A stretch of 58,813 nt of DNA from Planctomycetota bacterium. GTDB taxonomy: Bacteria; Planctomycetota; Planctomycetia; JALXBF01. The notes under the pieces were generated by a model. That model made no database searches and was not told where the DNA came from. It was given only the letters and a program-made list of their open reading frames with translations. The stretch spans positions 1-58,813 of the forward strand of contig JALXBF010000095.1 in NCBI GenBank assembly GCA_026991575.1, written 5' to 3'. How positions within the stretch are numbered: position 1 is the stretch's first letter; each line of letters opens with the position of its first letter. Positions 28,742-37,689 of this stretch are shown here, in pieces. Position numbers and translations under genes: made by a program.

Positions 28742-30897
28742 GCACCGTAGCGGAACAACAAGCCGTACGGGTCCGCATGCGACCGGACCTCGTGGTGCAA
28801 ACTCAGGTCTACGAGGGGCAGACCCAGTACGTGGTCAAAGACCCGGTCGGCATGCGCTACTTCCGGTTCGGGCCGTACGAGTACTTCCTGCTCGAACACC
28901 TCGACGGTCGCCGCAGCCTGGAAGAACTGAAGGAACTCTTCGAGGTCCAATTCCCGGATCAACGGCTTGAGATCGAGGACATCGCACGCTTCGTTGGCCA
29001 GTTGGTTGAGTCCGGGCTCGTGGTGGTGGATACCCCGGGCCAGGGCAGCGTGCTGTACAAGCGGTATCGCAAGCAACGGTTCCGTAAGCGGCTGGCTACC
29101 TGGACCAACATCCTCTACATCAAGATTCCGATCATCGACCCGGAGCGGCTGCTTAGCCGCATGCTGCCTTACTTCCGCTGGCTGTACGCCCGCCCGGTCG
29201 TCTTCCTGACCGTGCTGAGCTGGTTCGTGGCAGCATTCTGGGTGCTGGGGCACTATGACGAGTTCCAGGCACGGCTGCCGACCTTCCACGCGTTCTTCAA
29301 CTGGCGGAACATCTTCTACATGTGGCTCGTGCTCGCCGTCGTGAAGGTGATCCACGAGTTCGGCCACGGCCTCACGTGCAAGTATTTCGGCGGCGAGTGT
29401 CACGAGATGGGGCTGCTGTTCCTGGTGCTGGCTCCCTGCATGTACTGCGACGTGTCGGACTCGTGGCTGTTGAAGAACAAGTGGCATCGTGTTGCCATCG
29501 ATGCTGCGGGGATCTACGTCGAGCTAACGCTGGCAGCATTGGCCACGTTTGTCTGGTGGATGACACCAGAGGGACTGGTCAACACGCTGGCACTGTCGGT
29601 GATGTTTCTCTGCAGCGTCAACACCGTTCTGTTCAACGGCAACCCGCTGCTTCGCTTCGACGGTTACTACATCCTGATGGACATCATGGAAGTACCGAAC
29701 CTGCGGCAGAAGTCGCAGGAGTTCTTCATGAGGCTGTTTGCCAAGGTCTGCCTGGGATTGCCCGCCGAACTCGACCCGCTGCTGCCACGCAGTCGGCGCG
29801 TCTTCTTTGTGATCTACGCCATTGCCAGCTACCTGTACCGCTGGTTCATCGCGATCGTCATCCTGCTGTTTCTCTACCGATTCCTGCGGCCGTACAAGCT
29901 GGGCGTGATCAGTGCCATGCTCGCGGCAGCTTCGCTGGGCACGCTGGTCGCCATGCCGTTCTACCAGGTCGGGAGGTACCTGATGCAGGCTCGCAAGGTG
30001 TCGACCATCAGCTGGTGGCGGCTGTCAGCCACACTGGTCGTTGTGGCCGGCCTCCTGTCGGCGTTCTTCCTGGTGCCGCTGCCGTACACCGTTCGCGCCA
30101 TGGCTCACATTCAGCCGGCTCAGCCACAGCAGGTCTGGGTCGAAGTGCCTGGTGTACTGGCCGAACTGTTTGTCCGCGACGGTGGCCGTGTACGTCGCGG
30201 TGATCTGATTGCCCGGCTAGTCAACTACGAGAAACAGACCGAGCTGTTGCAGGCCGAGGCGAACTTGCGCCAGCAGCGGTTGCTGGCCCGAGCACTCGAG
30301 TTGCACCAGGACCCGAGGAAGCGGGCCGAAGCGGTTCGAGCCCGGCAACAGGCTGCCGAGCTGGAGAAGCTGGTCAACAACTTGAGGCGCGAACTCAGCC
30401 TGCTGGAGCTGCGTGCCGAGCGGGACGGCGTCGTGATGGGCGTGCCAGACCCTGAGATGATCGGAGCGTTCTTTGAGCAGGGTACGTTATTCTGCCAGGT
30501 GGGCGATCCGGACGAGCTCGAAGCGCGACTCTACATCAGCCAGGGCTACGTCAGCCTGGTCCGGGTCGGCCAGGAGGTGGAGATCAAGCTGTACAGCCGA
30601 GCGGATGAGACGCTTGAGAGCCGGATCGCCGCGGTGTCCAAAGTCAATACTGCCACGCTGCCGACCGAGCTGTCCAACAAGGGGGGCGGTGAGATTCCCA
30701 CCAAAACGGATCCTACCACCGGGGAGGAAGTGCCGTTGGAGACCCTCTACGTTGCCGTCGTTCCCCTGGACCGCGATCAGCTGCCTGAGTACGTCGCGCC
30801 TGGCCAACGTGGCATTGCCAAGATCCACGTTGAACCGACCACTCTCGCCTGGCGCGCCTGGCGGCTGATCCGCCGTACCCTGGGGTTTGCTACCTGA
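28738..30897 (+). CDS. PqqD-like / M50 site-2 peptidase / HlyD fusion membrane protein
   Basis: A 719-aa fusion. Residues 15-100 resemble a PqqD-type peptide-binding domain (YVVKDPVGMRYFRFGPYE ... LVESGLVVVD). The membrane core has the zinc motif HEFGH (206-210) and the second M50 motif NPLLRFDGYY with Asp308, so an active intramembrane metalloprotease fold is plausible. More helices follow. From about 445 a HlyD-type barrel-sandwich and coiled coil appear (HIQPAQPQQVWVEVPG ... LEKLVNNLRRELSLLELRAERDG). The architecture suggests recognition, cleavage and export of a peptide or protein, but no substrate gene is adjacent. It is coupled to the upstream adaptor. Confidence 0.88.
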   Translation: MSTVAEQQAVRVRMRPDLVVQTQVYEGQTQYVVKDPVGMRYFRFGPYEYFLLEHLDGRRSLEELKELFEVQFPDQRLEIEDIARFVGQLVESGLVVVDTPGQGSVLYKRYRKQRFRKRLATWTNILYIKIPIIDPERLLSRMLPYFRWLYARPVVFLTVLSWFVAAFWVLGHYDEFQARLPTFHAFFNWRNIFYMWLVLAVVKVIHEFGHGLTCKYFGGECHEMGLLFLVLAPCMYCDVSDSWLLKNKWHRVAIDAAGIYVELTLAALATFVWWMTPEGLVNTLALSVMFLCSVNTVLFNGNPLLRFDGYYILMDIMEVPNLRQKSQEFFMRLFAKVCLGLPAELDPLLPRSRRVFFVIYAIASYLYRWFIAIVILLFLYRFLRPYKLGVISAMLAAASLGTLVAMPFYQVGRYLMQARKVSTISWWRLSATLVVVAGLLSAFFLVPLPYTVRAMAHIQPAQPQQVWVEVPGVLAELFVRDGGRVRRGDLIARLVNYEKQTELLQAEANLRQQRLLARALELHQDPRKRAEAVRARQQAAELEKLVNNLRRELSLLELRAERDGVVMGVPDPEMIGAFFEQGTLFCQVGDPDELEARLYISQGYVSLVRVGQEVEIKLYSRADETLESRIAAVSKVNTATLPTELSNKGGGEIPTKTDPTTGEEVPLETLYVAVVPLDRDQLPEYVAPGQRGIAKIHVEPTTLAWRAWRLIRRTLGFAT

Positions 30898-30930
30898 TCC
30901 GGCCCATTGTCCCGGCGCCTTTCGCACTGT

Positions 30931-30980
30931 CCGTTCCAGCCGTGACCGGCACCTCTATAGCCGCATAGTCGCTGGAACGG
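30931..30980. repeat. Perfect 10-base inverted repeat after the M50 operon
   Basis: CCGTTCCAGC (30931-30940) pairs perfectly with GCTGGAACGG (30971-30980) around a 30-base loop that contains CTATAG. It starts 33 bases after the M50-HlyD stop. With no T tract it is not a textbook terminator; an operator for the downstream gene or a weak transcript end are possible. Confidence 0.45.
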
Positions 30981-31189
30981 TCCGCCCCGCGATCGTTTTC
31001 CCGTCATGCAAGCTGGCCAGGGATGGTCGTCTCCAGTCACGCGGACCGGCCGAGGGGGACGTGGGCCGGCTGCGGTGCGCATCGGCTGCGTGCGCCCCAG
31101 TGACCAGCTCGCCTTGACCGGACCTAACCCATCGGGTACCACCAGACGCGTGAACGCACAAGTCCTGCGACGCGCGGCGGGGAGAGACC

Positions 31190-32278
31190 ATGTGCCAATC
31201 GCCTATCGTACTCCTTGTCCTGAGTGTTGCCCTCGCCGGGCAACAGCAAGACATGCCGACTCGCACGGAAAGCGTGCTGCTACTGACCGACGGCCGCGTT
31301 CTGGTCGGCCGGGTCGAACCGGTAACCAACGGCTACAGTGTGGTCCGGGCGTACGGACGGATCACGATCCCGGCCGAGAAGGTCGAGCGGGTCTTCCCCG
31401 ACATGAAGGCTGCCTATCGCTACCGCCGTCGGCAACTGAATGGTGGCGAAGCGTCCGAATATGTCGAGCTGGCCTATTGGTGCCTCAAGTATCGGCTGTT
31501 CGATGAGGCGGAGGACTGCGTTCGCGAGGCGCTGGAACTTGACCCGGGCAACGACCGGATCCGACGTCTTGCGCGTCAGGTGCGGAAGCTCCGCGAAATG
31601 GCAGCCCGTCCGGTGCCGGCCACCCGAAGCCTTCTGGCCGCGTCGGCTGAAGCACGCCTGGCTGATACCGGTGGCAGGCCGATCCCCCCGGAGGCGGTAC
31701 GGCTGTTTGCGGCTCGCATCCAGCCGATGATCACACGCCGCTGCGCTGCGGCTTCCTGCCACGGTCCTACGACCACGCGGACCTTCCCTCTTTGGCCGAG
31801 CATCACCCCGGCGCCTGCTGTGACACACTACAACGCGCGCCAGCTCATGAAATACGTCAACTACAGCTCACCGGCCGACAGCCCACTCCTGCGCATGGCC
31901 ACGATCGCACACGGCGGCGCCCGCTTCGCACCGCTTCAGCGGCCGAGGCAGGCGAAGGCAATCGCCTGGCTTCACCGCTGGGTGGAGACCCTTACCCGCC
32001 CGAGCGGCGCAGCTGGCCGTGACAACCCGGCTGACGCAGCCGTGCCGGTGCCTCCGGAGGTAGCTCCCGAACCTGAGACCGGCTCGGGCACGGAACCCCA
32101 GCATGAAGCCCCACGCGAACTTCCTGAGCAGCTGCGCCCAAGCCCAGAGCGTCAGCGGCCAGCGGCGACCAGCCGCGATCCCTTCGATCCAGAAGCGTTC
32201 AACAGACGGTTCGCGCCCCCGGCTTCAGCTGGGGACGACCAGGCTGACGCCGACGACAACGGTCACGATCGCGGCTGA
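31190..32278 (+). CDS. Secreted TPR protein with CX4CH haem-like motif
   Basis: A 362-aa protein with a signal peptide (MCQSPIVLLVLSVALAG). A beta segment follows (LTDGRVLVGRVEPVTNGYSV), then a TPR-like helical pair at about 88-120 (AYWCLKYRLFDEAEDCVREAL). Residues 174-192 read as a planctomycete cytochrome-like region, with Cys185, Cys190 and His191 spaced C-X4-C-H instead of C-X2-C-H. The C-terminal 70 residues are Pro- and Glu-rich and probably disordered. It may bind haem or metal in the periplasm, but no partner is evident. The ATG has GGGGAGAG upstream. The closest gene on the other side is convergent, five bases away. Confidence 0.7.
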   Translation: MCQSPIVLLVLSVALAGQQQDMPTRTESVLLLTDGRVLVGRVEPVTNGYSVVRAYGRITIPAEKVERVFPDMKAAYRYRRRQLNGGEASEYVELAYWCLKYRLFDEAEDCVREALELDPGNDRIRRLARQVRKLREMAARPVPATRSLLAASAEARLADTGGRPIPPEAVRLFAARIQPMITRRCAAASCHGPTTTRTFPLWPSITPAPAVTHYNARQLMKYVNYSSPADSPLLRMATIAHGGARFAPLQRPRQAKAIAWLHRWVETLTRPSGAAGRDNPADAAVPVPPEVAPEPETGSGTEPQHEAPRELPEQLRPSPERQRPAATSRDPFDPEAFNRRFAPPASAGDDQADADDNGHDRG

Positions 32279-32283
32279 GCTGA

Positions 32284-34044
32284 CTACAAGCGAAAGCCCC
32301 GCGTCACCGCCGCGGCGCGCTGAAGCATTTTCGACAGCCGATCGGCTAGCTCAACGAGTCGGGCCAGCTCCGTGCGCTGCTCTTCGTCGGCCGACCTCGC
32401 ACCGGCCAGCTGGCGTCGTCGGGTAGCGATGGCCTCCGTCCAGCGTTCCGCTGCGCGTTGGAACTGAAGCAAGGTCAGCACGTCCCGCACGCGGATTAGT
32501 ACCTCCAATTGAAGCTCGATGAGGTCGGCTTGATCAGCCAGCGTCTCGTAATCGGCCTGTGCCATCAATTGCTGAAGCCATGCGCGCGCCGTGGCATGCT
32601 CATCATCGTGAGGTTTCAGGAGCCGCTCCAACCGGGCTAGCCGCTTCCGTATCCGGGGGTCGTCGGGCACCAGTCTCGCAAGTTGCTGCAGCGTGCGGTG
32701 TGCCCCGAGCCAATCGAACGCGTCCAGTTGCCTGGACAGCTGGTTCCGCAGCCGCTCGACTTCCTGCTGCTTCTTGACCACGGCCAGCCAGCGATGAAAC
32801 GGTTCCAGGTTCATCGGCGTTGCGGCGGCGTCGATCGCCTTGGCCGTGCGTTCCAGAAGCTTCCAGCCGGTGGGGGCCGATAGCTGCGCCTGCTGGCGGA
32901 TGTCGGCCAGTTCGCCGCGCCACGTTGTCACCGGCGGGGCTGCCCGGCCCGCCACATCCAACAGGCGCTGAACCGCTTCGAGATCCTTGCGATCGGTTGC
33001 TTCCTTCAGGCGCCGGAGCAGGTCGAGCTGCCACTGTCGATACGCCGTCGCCTCACGCAGAAGCTCTCGGCAGCGTGCGTAGGCCAGCACGTGGGATCGG
33101 GCGACGGGCAGAACGACATCGCCGGTATCAGCCCTGATCCCCAGAGGCTGACGCTGAGCAATTCCGGCATACCGCACTTCGACGACGGGCACTCGATCGA
33201 GCCTGACGCTAAGCTGCGCCTGGCCGATGCCGTCGGCGCTTAGCCGCTGAGCCGGCGAAAGCGACACCTCGCCACCGGCGATGCTGCCGTACAGCAGCGT
33301 GATGCCTGCGGCAGGCAGCGGTCGCTTGCGGCGCCCCCGCGCAGCCAGCGTCACTACCACGCTCCCCTGGGGCAGAACGACCAATGCCTCCCCGGCACGT
33401 GGCATCCCTACTGACTGATCGTTCCAGAACCGCACGGGCAAACACCTGCCGCCGTCTCCCTCCCAGCCAACCAGCAGCCATGCTCGCGGGGCCCCGGCCG
33501 CCCGGTTCAACGGGATGACGGTACGCGGGCAGTCCACCAGGAGGCCGCACCAGTCCTGCTTCCGGTCGCGTAGGCCAACAAGTCCCAGGCCTGGGACATT
33601 GCCCCCCTCGAGTTCGGCATCGGCTTCCGCTTGCCAGCGCGCCGGCCACGGGAGCACCTGCCAAAGCAGGCGCTGCAACTCCTCGGAGGCCCTTGCCGGA
33701 TGACCGATTCTCCTCGTGCACCGGACCGTGAGAAAGCCCGGCGCCGTCCAGGAGACATGCAGCTCAATCCCGGAGGCTGCGGCGACAACGCGCACGGAAA
33801 GTTCTTCGCTACCGAGGACCGCTTTCCTCGCCCCGGGATCGACCACCCCATTCCAGAGTGTCAGCCAGCTCCGCACCGCATCCACGGCAGCCTTGCGGAG
33901 ACTGCCTTCATCGGGCCCCGATACGACGATACGGACGCCCTCTCTGGCCAGCGTAACGGGAGGCGCATCGCCACAGAGCCCACCCGCGGGCGCGCTGAGC
34001 GCCAGTGCGATCAGGAGCGAGTTTCTCAGGCACGCGGTACGCAT
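32284..34044 (-). CDS. Secreted hypothetical protein with helical C-terminus
   Basis: Not recognised as a family. The 586-aa protein has a signal peptide (MRTACLRNSLLIALALSAPAGGLCG). A mixed alpha/beta region runs to about 300, with GIRADTGDVVLPVARSHVLAY near its end. About 310-586 is strongly helical and charged, with repeated Leu/Arg/Gln patterns that suggest coiled coils or TPR-like helices. It is translationally coupled to the upstream gene: the TGA of that gene and this ATG share one base (TGATG at 34046-34042). The two products therefore probably act together in the periplasm. Confidence 0.7.
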   Translation of the reverse strand: MRTACLRNSLLIALALSAPAGGLCGDAPPVTLAREGVRIVVSGPDEGSLRKAAVDAVRSWLTLWNGVVDPGARKAVLGSEELSVRVVAAASGIELHVSWTAPGFLTVRCTRRIGHPARASEELQRLLWQVLPWPARWQAEADAELEGGNVPGLGLVGLRDRKQDWCGLLVDCPRTVIPLNRAAGAPRAWLLVGWEGDGGRCLPVRFWNDQSVGMPRAGEALVVLPQGSVVVTLAARGRRKRPLPAAGITLLYGSIAGGEVSLSPAQRLSADGIGQAQLSVRLDRVPVVEVRYAGIAQRQPLGIRADTGDVVLPVARSHVLAYARCRELLREATAYRQWQLDLLRRLKEATDRKDLEAVQRLLDVAGRAAPPVTTWRGELADIRQQAQLSAPTGWKLLERTAKAIDAAATPMNLEPFHRWLAVVKKQQEVERLRNQLSRQLDAFDWLGAHRTLQQLARLVPDDPRIRKRLARLERLLKPHDDEHATARAWLQQLMAQADYETLADQADLIELQLEVLIRVRDVLTLLQFQRAAERWTEAIATRRRQLAGARSADEEQRTELARLVELADRLSKMLQRAAAVTRGFRL

Positions 34045-36473
34045 CAGTCGTTCCGGGGCCGCTGTCCCTGTGCAGACAGCCGTCGTGTGGCTTCCGACCG
34101 GAGCGTCAGTGTTGGCAGCGACTCAAGGAATTCCTCGGCACTTGGTGGTTCGCCGCGCGAGGCGATTGCGGTGCTACGTAGCAGCGGCTCCCAGACGTAC
34201 ACCCGTGGTTGGATGGTCCACAGAGGCACAACGTAATGGTGCTGGGTCAGCAGTCGTTCCAGAGTGCCGACTGCCTGCTGCCATAGCACCGGGTCGCGCG
34301 TGGTGCGAACCAGCGCGGCCAGCTGTTGGTAGCTGTCCTCTGCCGGCCCAAGCGGTGGCAGCCCGTATAACGGCATGGCGTCGCGACCAATGGACGCTAG
34401 AAACGGCAGTTCCCCCAGGCTCCACGAGTACTCCCAGTACAAGAGGTCGCACTCCGCCGACGCCGTCTGCCACTGGTCCCTGGCTATCGGTACGGGCTGG
34501 ATGCTTAGGCCGTCGGCGACCGCCATCCGACGCAACGCGTCTGCCAGCGTCGCGATGTGATCCCCCGCGAGCCAGGCGGGATAGCCGAACCGGATCGTCT
34601 CGGCCGGGCCGTGTGCCGCCAGGACCGGGAGGGAGCGGGGAGGAGTGGCCGAGCGTGCCGCCACGCGGTGGTGCGGTAGCTGGAGGTCGAACAAACGGCC
34701 AACTGGTCTGAGGCCACTGTAGCGCGCGGCAATCCGCCTGGCTGCTTCCTGGGCCCTTACGGCGACTATCTCACGCACCAGGGGGGCCGCTGCGGCCGGG
34801 CGAGCCATGTTAAACGCAAGGAACGCGGTAACCGGCGTCTGCACCGGAACACGTCGAACCGCACCCCATGGGTCGACCTGCCGTGGCGTCGGTGACACGA
34901 TCAGCACATGCCGCTGGCCGCGGGCCAGCCGTTGGAGCGCTTCGGCAAGAGGTCCCTTCGTCGCTACGAGCTGCGCTCTGCGAAAGCCGGCTATGCTTCC
35001 GCTCTTGGGGAACGTCACCTCCAGGTAGTGCCGGCCAGTTTGCTCTCTTGCCGCGTGCCCGCTCTGCCCCCCAACGGACGCAGCGTACGACGGCCACGGA
35101 GGAAGGTACCAGAGTGGCGGTCCCATGGGAACGTGGAGGCTGAGGCGGTTTGCTGCTGTCGCGGTCACCCGCACGGGATGAGCGTTGCACTGTGCCACAT
35201 AGTGCCGCACTGCGTTTGCCACTACCTCAGCAGAGGCCGAGTCTGCACCCGCCGAGCCATTGCCGGCTAGCCAGAGCAACAGGGTGTTTCCCCCCGGGGA
35301 TAGACGCCAATCGTCGACGGCCGTTCCGGGCTCACTGTACGAAAGTGAACGGATACGGCGCAGTGGTCGTTCGCTCAGGTAACGGAGCAAACAGTCCAGG
35401 TAGGCGATGGGCCGGTTGCAGCTGAGGGGGCCGAGATCCGGAAGGCGAGGCACTTCGATGAGCGCGGTGATCGGCTCGTACTGCAACCGGGCGCGGATCG
35501 AATCCAGGCCAGGGGTCTCTGGCCAGAGGCGTTCGGCCCGTTCCAGAAGCGACCATGCCCGCAGGAGCTGTCCATTATCGGCTGCTTGGGCGGCTTGAGC
35601 CAGCGCATCGCGCGCCGCCCGGCGGAGCGTGCCACGAGCCTCACGCACCGCGTGCGCCTGCGGATCCATTCGCAGCGCACGCTCCAGCAGATCGCGTGCT
35701 CGGTCCAGCTGCCCCTGGTCCAACGCATCGACGGCCTGATGGGCCCAGGCTATGGCGCGGAGCCGGCGAGCAAGCTGCCGTACGTCAGGAAAGCTGCTCT
35801 CGCACAACGGGCTAGCGAGCGCTTCGACTTGGTCGTACGCTCCGGTCTCCAGCGCACGCTGGGCACGCGCCATGCGTACCCGGTGCGATAAGTAGGCAGC
35901 TAGCTCCCAGCGGTGAGCAAGCCGGTTGAGCTCGTGCAGAACAGCGTCCGCCTCGTCCAGCTTCCCCGCACGCAGCGCACGGTAGGCCCGTGTCAGCAGT
36001 AGCTCTTCGTATGCCACGTGCCAGCTGATCGGACCGTACTCCGCGCTTTCCAGCAGGGGGCCCCGCTGCTCTGGTTCTAGGGCACGGACCGCAGTCGGAA
36101 AGCCCAAACGGATTTGTCGGGGCCGGCGTCGGCGCTCGAACTGCACGATGTCGATCGGGTCCGGCCAGCGCGGTGCTTGGTCCACGAACTTCCCGGCCAG
36201 ACGTTCCACCGCCCGGCATCGCGCCTCCAGTGCCTGTTGTTTCTCCTGGGCACGCACCCACGTCACCAACGCGATCACCCAGGCGGATGCCCCGATCAGA
36301 ACGGCAACGACGGTGCGCCGGCCACGGTGTCCGCGCCGACGCGGTCCGGACGTCATAGGAATGGCGACTGGTAGTGGCCCGGGCGGTGTGCGCTTGAGCC
36401 TGGGGAGCCTTGCACCGCCGCAGGCGGTCGCGCTGGAAGGGGCAACGGTTTGCGGTGCTGGAAGCGTCAGCAT
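34044..36473 (-). CDS. Membrane-anchored TPR / family-5 solute-binding-like protein
   Basis: An 809-aa protein with one membrane helix at about 50-72 (TVVAVLIGASAWVIALVTWV). Helical TPR-like repeats follow from about 130 to 310 (AYRALRAGKLDEADAVLHELN; ALDQGQLDRARDLLERALRMD). The rest resembles a diverged extracellular solute-binding protein of family 5 (peptide-binding type): VQTPVTAFLAFNMARP and HHYVVPLWTIQPRVYVW match typical late segments. No permease or ATPase gene lies nearby, so a role in ABC import is not supported. I chose the ATG at 36473, after the upstream gene ends. It is coupled to the next gene by TGATG. Confidence 0.68.
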   Translation of the reverse strand: MLTLPAPQTVAPSSATACGGARLPRLKRTPPGPLPVAIPMTSGPRRRGHRGRRTVVAVLIGASAWVIALVTWVRAQEKQQALEARCRAVERLAGKFVDQAPRWPDPIDIVQFERRRRPRQIRLGFPTAVRALEPEQRGPLLESAEYGPISWHVAYEELLLTRAYRALRAGKLDEADAVLHELNRLAHRWELAAYLSHRVRMARAQRALETGAYDQVEALASPLCESSFPDVRQLARRLRAIAWAHQAVDALDQGQLDRARDLLERALRMDPQAHAVREARGTLRRAARDALAQAAQAADNGQLLRAWSLLERAERLWPETPGLDSIRARLQYEPITALIEVPRLPDLGPLSCNRPIAYLDCLLRYLSERPLRRIRSLSYSEPGTAVDDWRLSPGGNTLLLWLAGNGSAGADSASAEVVANAVRHYVAQCNAHPVRVTATAANRLSLHVPMGPPLWYLPPWPSYAASVGGQSGHAAREQTGRHYLEVTFPKSGSIAGFRRAQLVATKGPLAEALQRLARGQRHVLIVSPTPRQVDPWGAVRRVPVQTPVTAFLAFNMARPAAAAPLVREIVAVRAQEAARRIAARYSGLRPVGRLFDLQLPHHRVAARSATPPRSLPVLAAHGPAETIRFGYPAWLAGDHIATLADALRRMAVADGLSIQPVPIARDQWQTASAECDLLYWEYSWSLGELPFLASIGRDAMPLYGLPPLGPAEDSYQQLAALVRTTRDPVLWQQAVGTLERLLTQHHYVVPLWTIQPRVYVWEPLLRSTAIASRGEPPSAEEFLESLPTLTLRSEATRRLSAQGQRPRND

Positions 36474-36502
36474 GACGGTGTCGGGCGACGGTCGGGGCCG
36501 GC

Positions 36503-37672
36503 TCAGCCAAGCGAATCCAACGCGTGCCGGAACGCCTCGACCAACGGCTCGGTTTCTTCCACGCCACACGAAACGCGCAGCAGTCCTTCGGCGATGCCTG
36601 CCCGTGCTGCCTGCTCGGCTGTGAGCCGCCTGTGCGAGCTCGAGAGCGGATGCGTCAGCAGCGTGCAGACGTCGCCGAGCGTGGGCGCGAATGGAACGGC
36701 ATCCCCGATCGCACGCAGGAAACGATCGACCTCGGTCCGGTTGCCTGCCAGTTCGAACGCCAGCATTGTTCCCGGGTGCTCTCCGAGCACGCGCTGGGCA
36801 ACGCTATGGCTCGGGTGCTCGGGCAGCGCCGGGTAGAAGACCCGGCGCACCCGCGGATGCTCTCTGAGCGCCCGTGCCAGGGTTTGGGCATTCCGTTCGG
36901 CCTGGCGGTAGCGCAGTCGCAGCGTCTCCAGCCCACGGTCCAAAAGCCAACAGTCGAACGGACTGGCATTCATGCCCCACGTGGCAATCGTGTCCGCGAC
37001 TTGCTCGATCAGGTCCCTGGGGCCACAGGCGATGCCCACCATGCAGTCGCTGTGGCCGGCGAGCATCTTCGTAGCTGAATGGACGACGAGGTCCGCACCG
37101 AGCTCCAACGGATTGCACCCGATCGGGGTGGGGAACGTGTTGTCCACAACCAACAGGATTCCGTGTTTGCGGCACAGTTCTGCCAACGCGACGATGTCGA
37201 CCACCTGGATCAGCGGATTGCTGACCACTTCCACCAGGACGAGCCTGGTGTTGGACCGGATGGCTGACCGGAACGCGTCCAGATCCGCGGCTGGCACGAC
37301 GGTGGTCGCGATTCCCAGCCGGGGGAATGCCTCCCGCGCCAGCCGCAGCGTGCGGCCGTAGAGTTGGTCCGAGGCGATCCAGTGGCTCGTGCGGTCCAGC
37401 AGCGTCAATAACACAGCGGCGATAATTCCCATGCCCGACGACGCAGCACAGCCGGCAGCAGCACCCTCCAGCCGGGCGACCCGTTCGGCGATCCGAACCG
37501 CGTTCGGATTGCCCTCTCGCCCGTAGGTGAAGCCGTCGACTTCTCCGCGATACACCCGATCCAGGTGGTCTGTGTCGTCGGCACGGTAGACCACGCTGGG
37601 CATGATCGGCGGTACCAACGGCCTGGTGCTGCTGGTCGGCCACCGGCCCCTACGAACATCGAACGCTGCCAT
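36503..37672 (-). CDS. Trans-sulfuration PLP enzyme (cystathionine gamma-synthase/lyase family)
   Basis: Fold-type I PLP enzyme, 389 aa, of the Cys/Met metabolism family. Lys202 in VHSATKMLAGHSD binds the cofactor. Tyr50 in YGREGNP, SSGM (79-82), SDQLYGRT and Asp177 in VVDNTFPTP are the usual active-site segments. Whether it makes cystathionine, cleaves cystathionine or methionine, or works with O-acylhomoserine cannot be decided from sequence alone. It ends 29 bases before the TPR/solute-binding-like gene and is divergent from the DMT exporter, with only 17 bases between starts. Both promoters must therefore overlap the neighbouring coding ends. Confidence 0.93.
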   Translation of the reverse strand: MAAFDVRRGRWPTSSTRPLVPPIMPSVVYRADDTDHLDRVYRGEVDGFTYGREGNPNAVRIAERVARLEGAAAGCAASSGMGIIAAVLLTLLDRTSHWIASDQLYGRTLRLAREAFPRLGIATTVVPAADLDAFRSAIRSNTRLVLVEVVSNPLIQVVDIVALAELCRKHGILLVVDNTFPTPIGCNPLELGADLVVHSATKMLAGHSDCMVGIACGPRDLIEQVADTIATWGMNASPFDCWLLDRGLETLRLRYRQAERNAQTLARALREHPRVRRVFYPALPEHPSHSVAQRVLGEHPGTMLAFELAGNRTEVDRFLRAIGDAVPFAPTLGDVCTLLTHPLSSSHRRLTAEQAARAGIAEGLLRVSCGVEETEPLVEAFRHALDSLG

Positions 37673-37689
37673 GGGAACTTCCCGGGCTG

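Noticed and set aside
34044-36473. Annotation as an ABC peptide importer component
   Set aside because: No permease or ATPase genes are in the vicinity, and the protein has a membrane anchor and TPR-like repeats unlike normal binding proteins.
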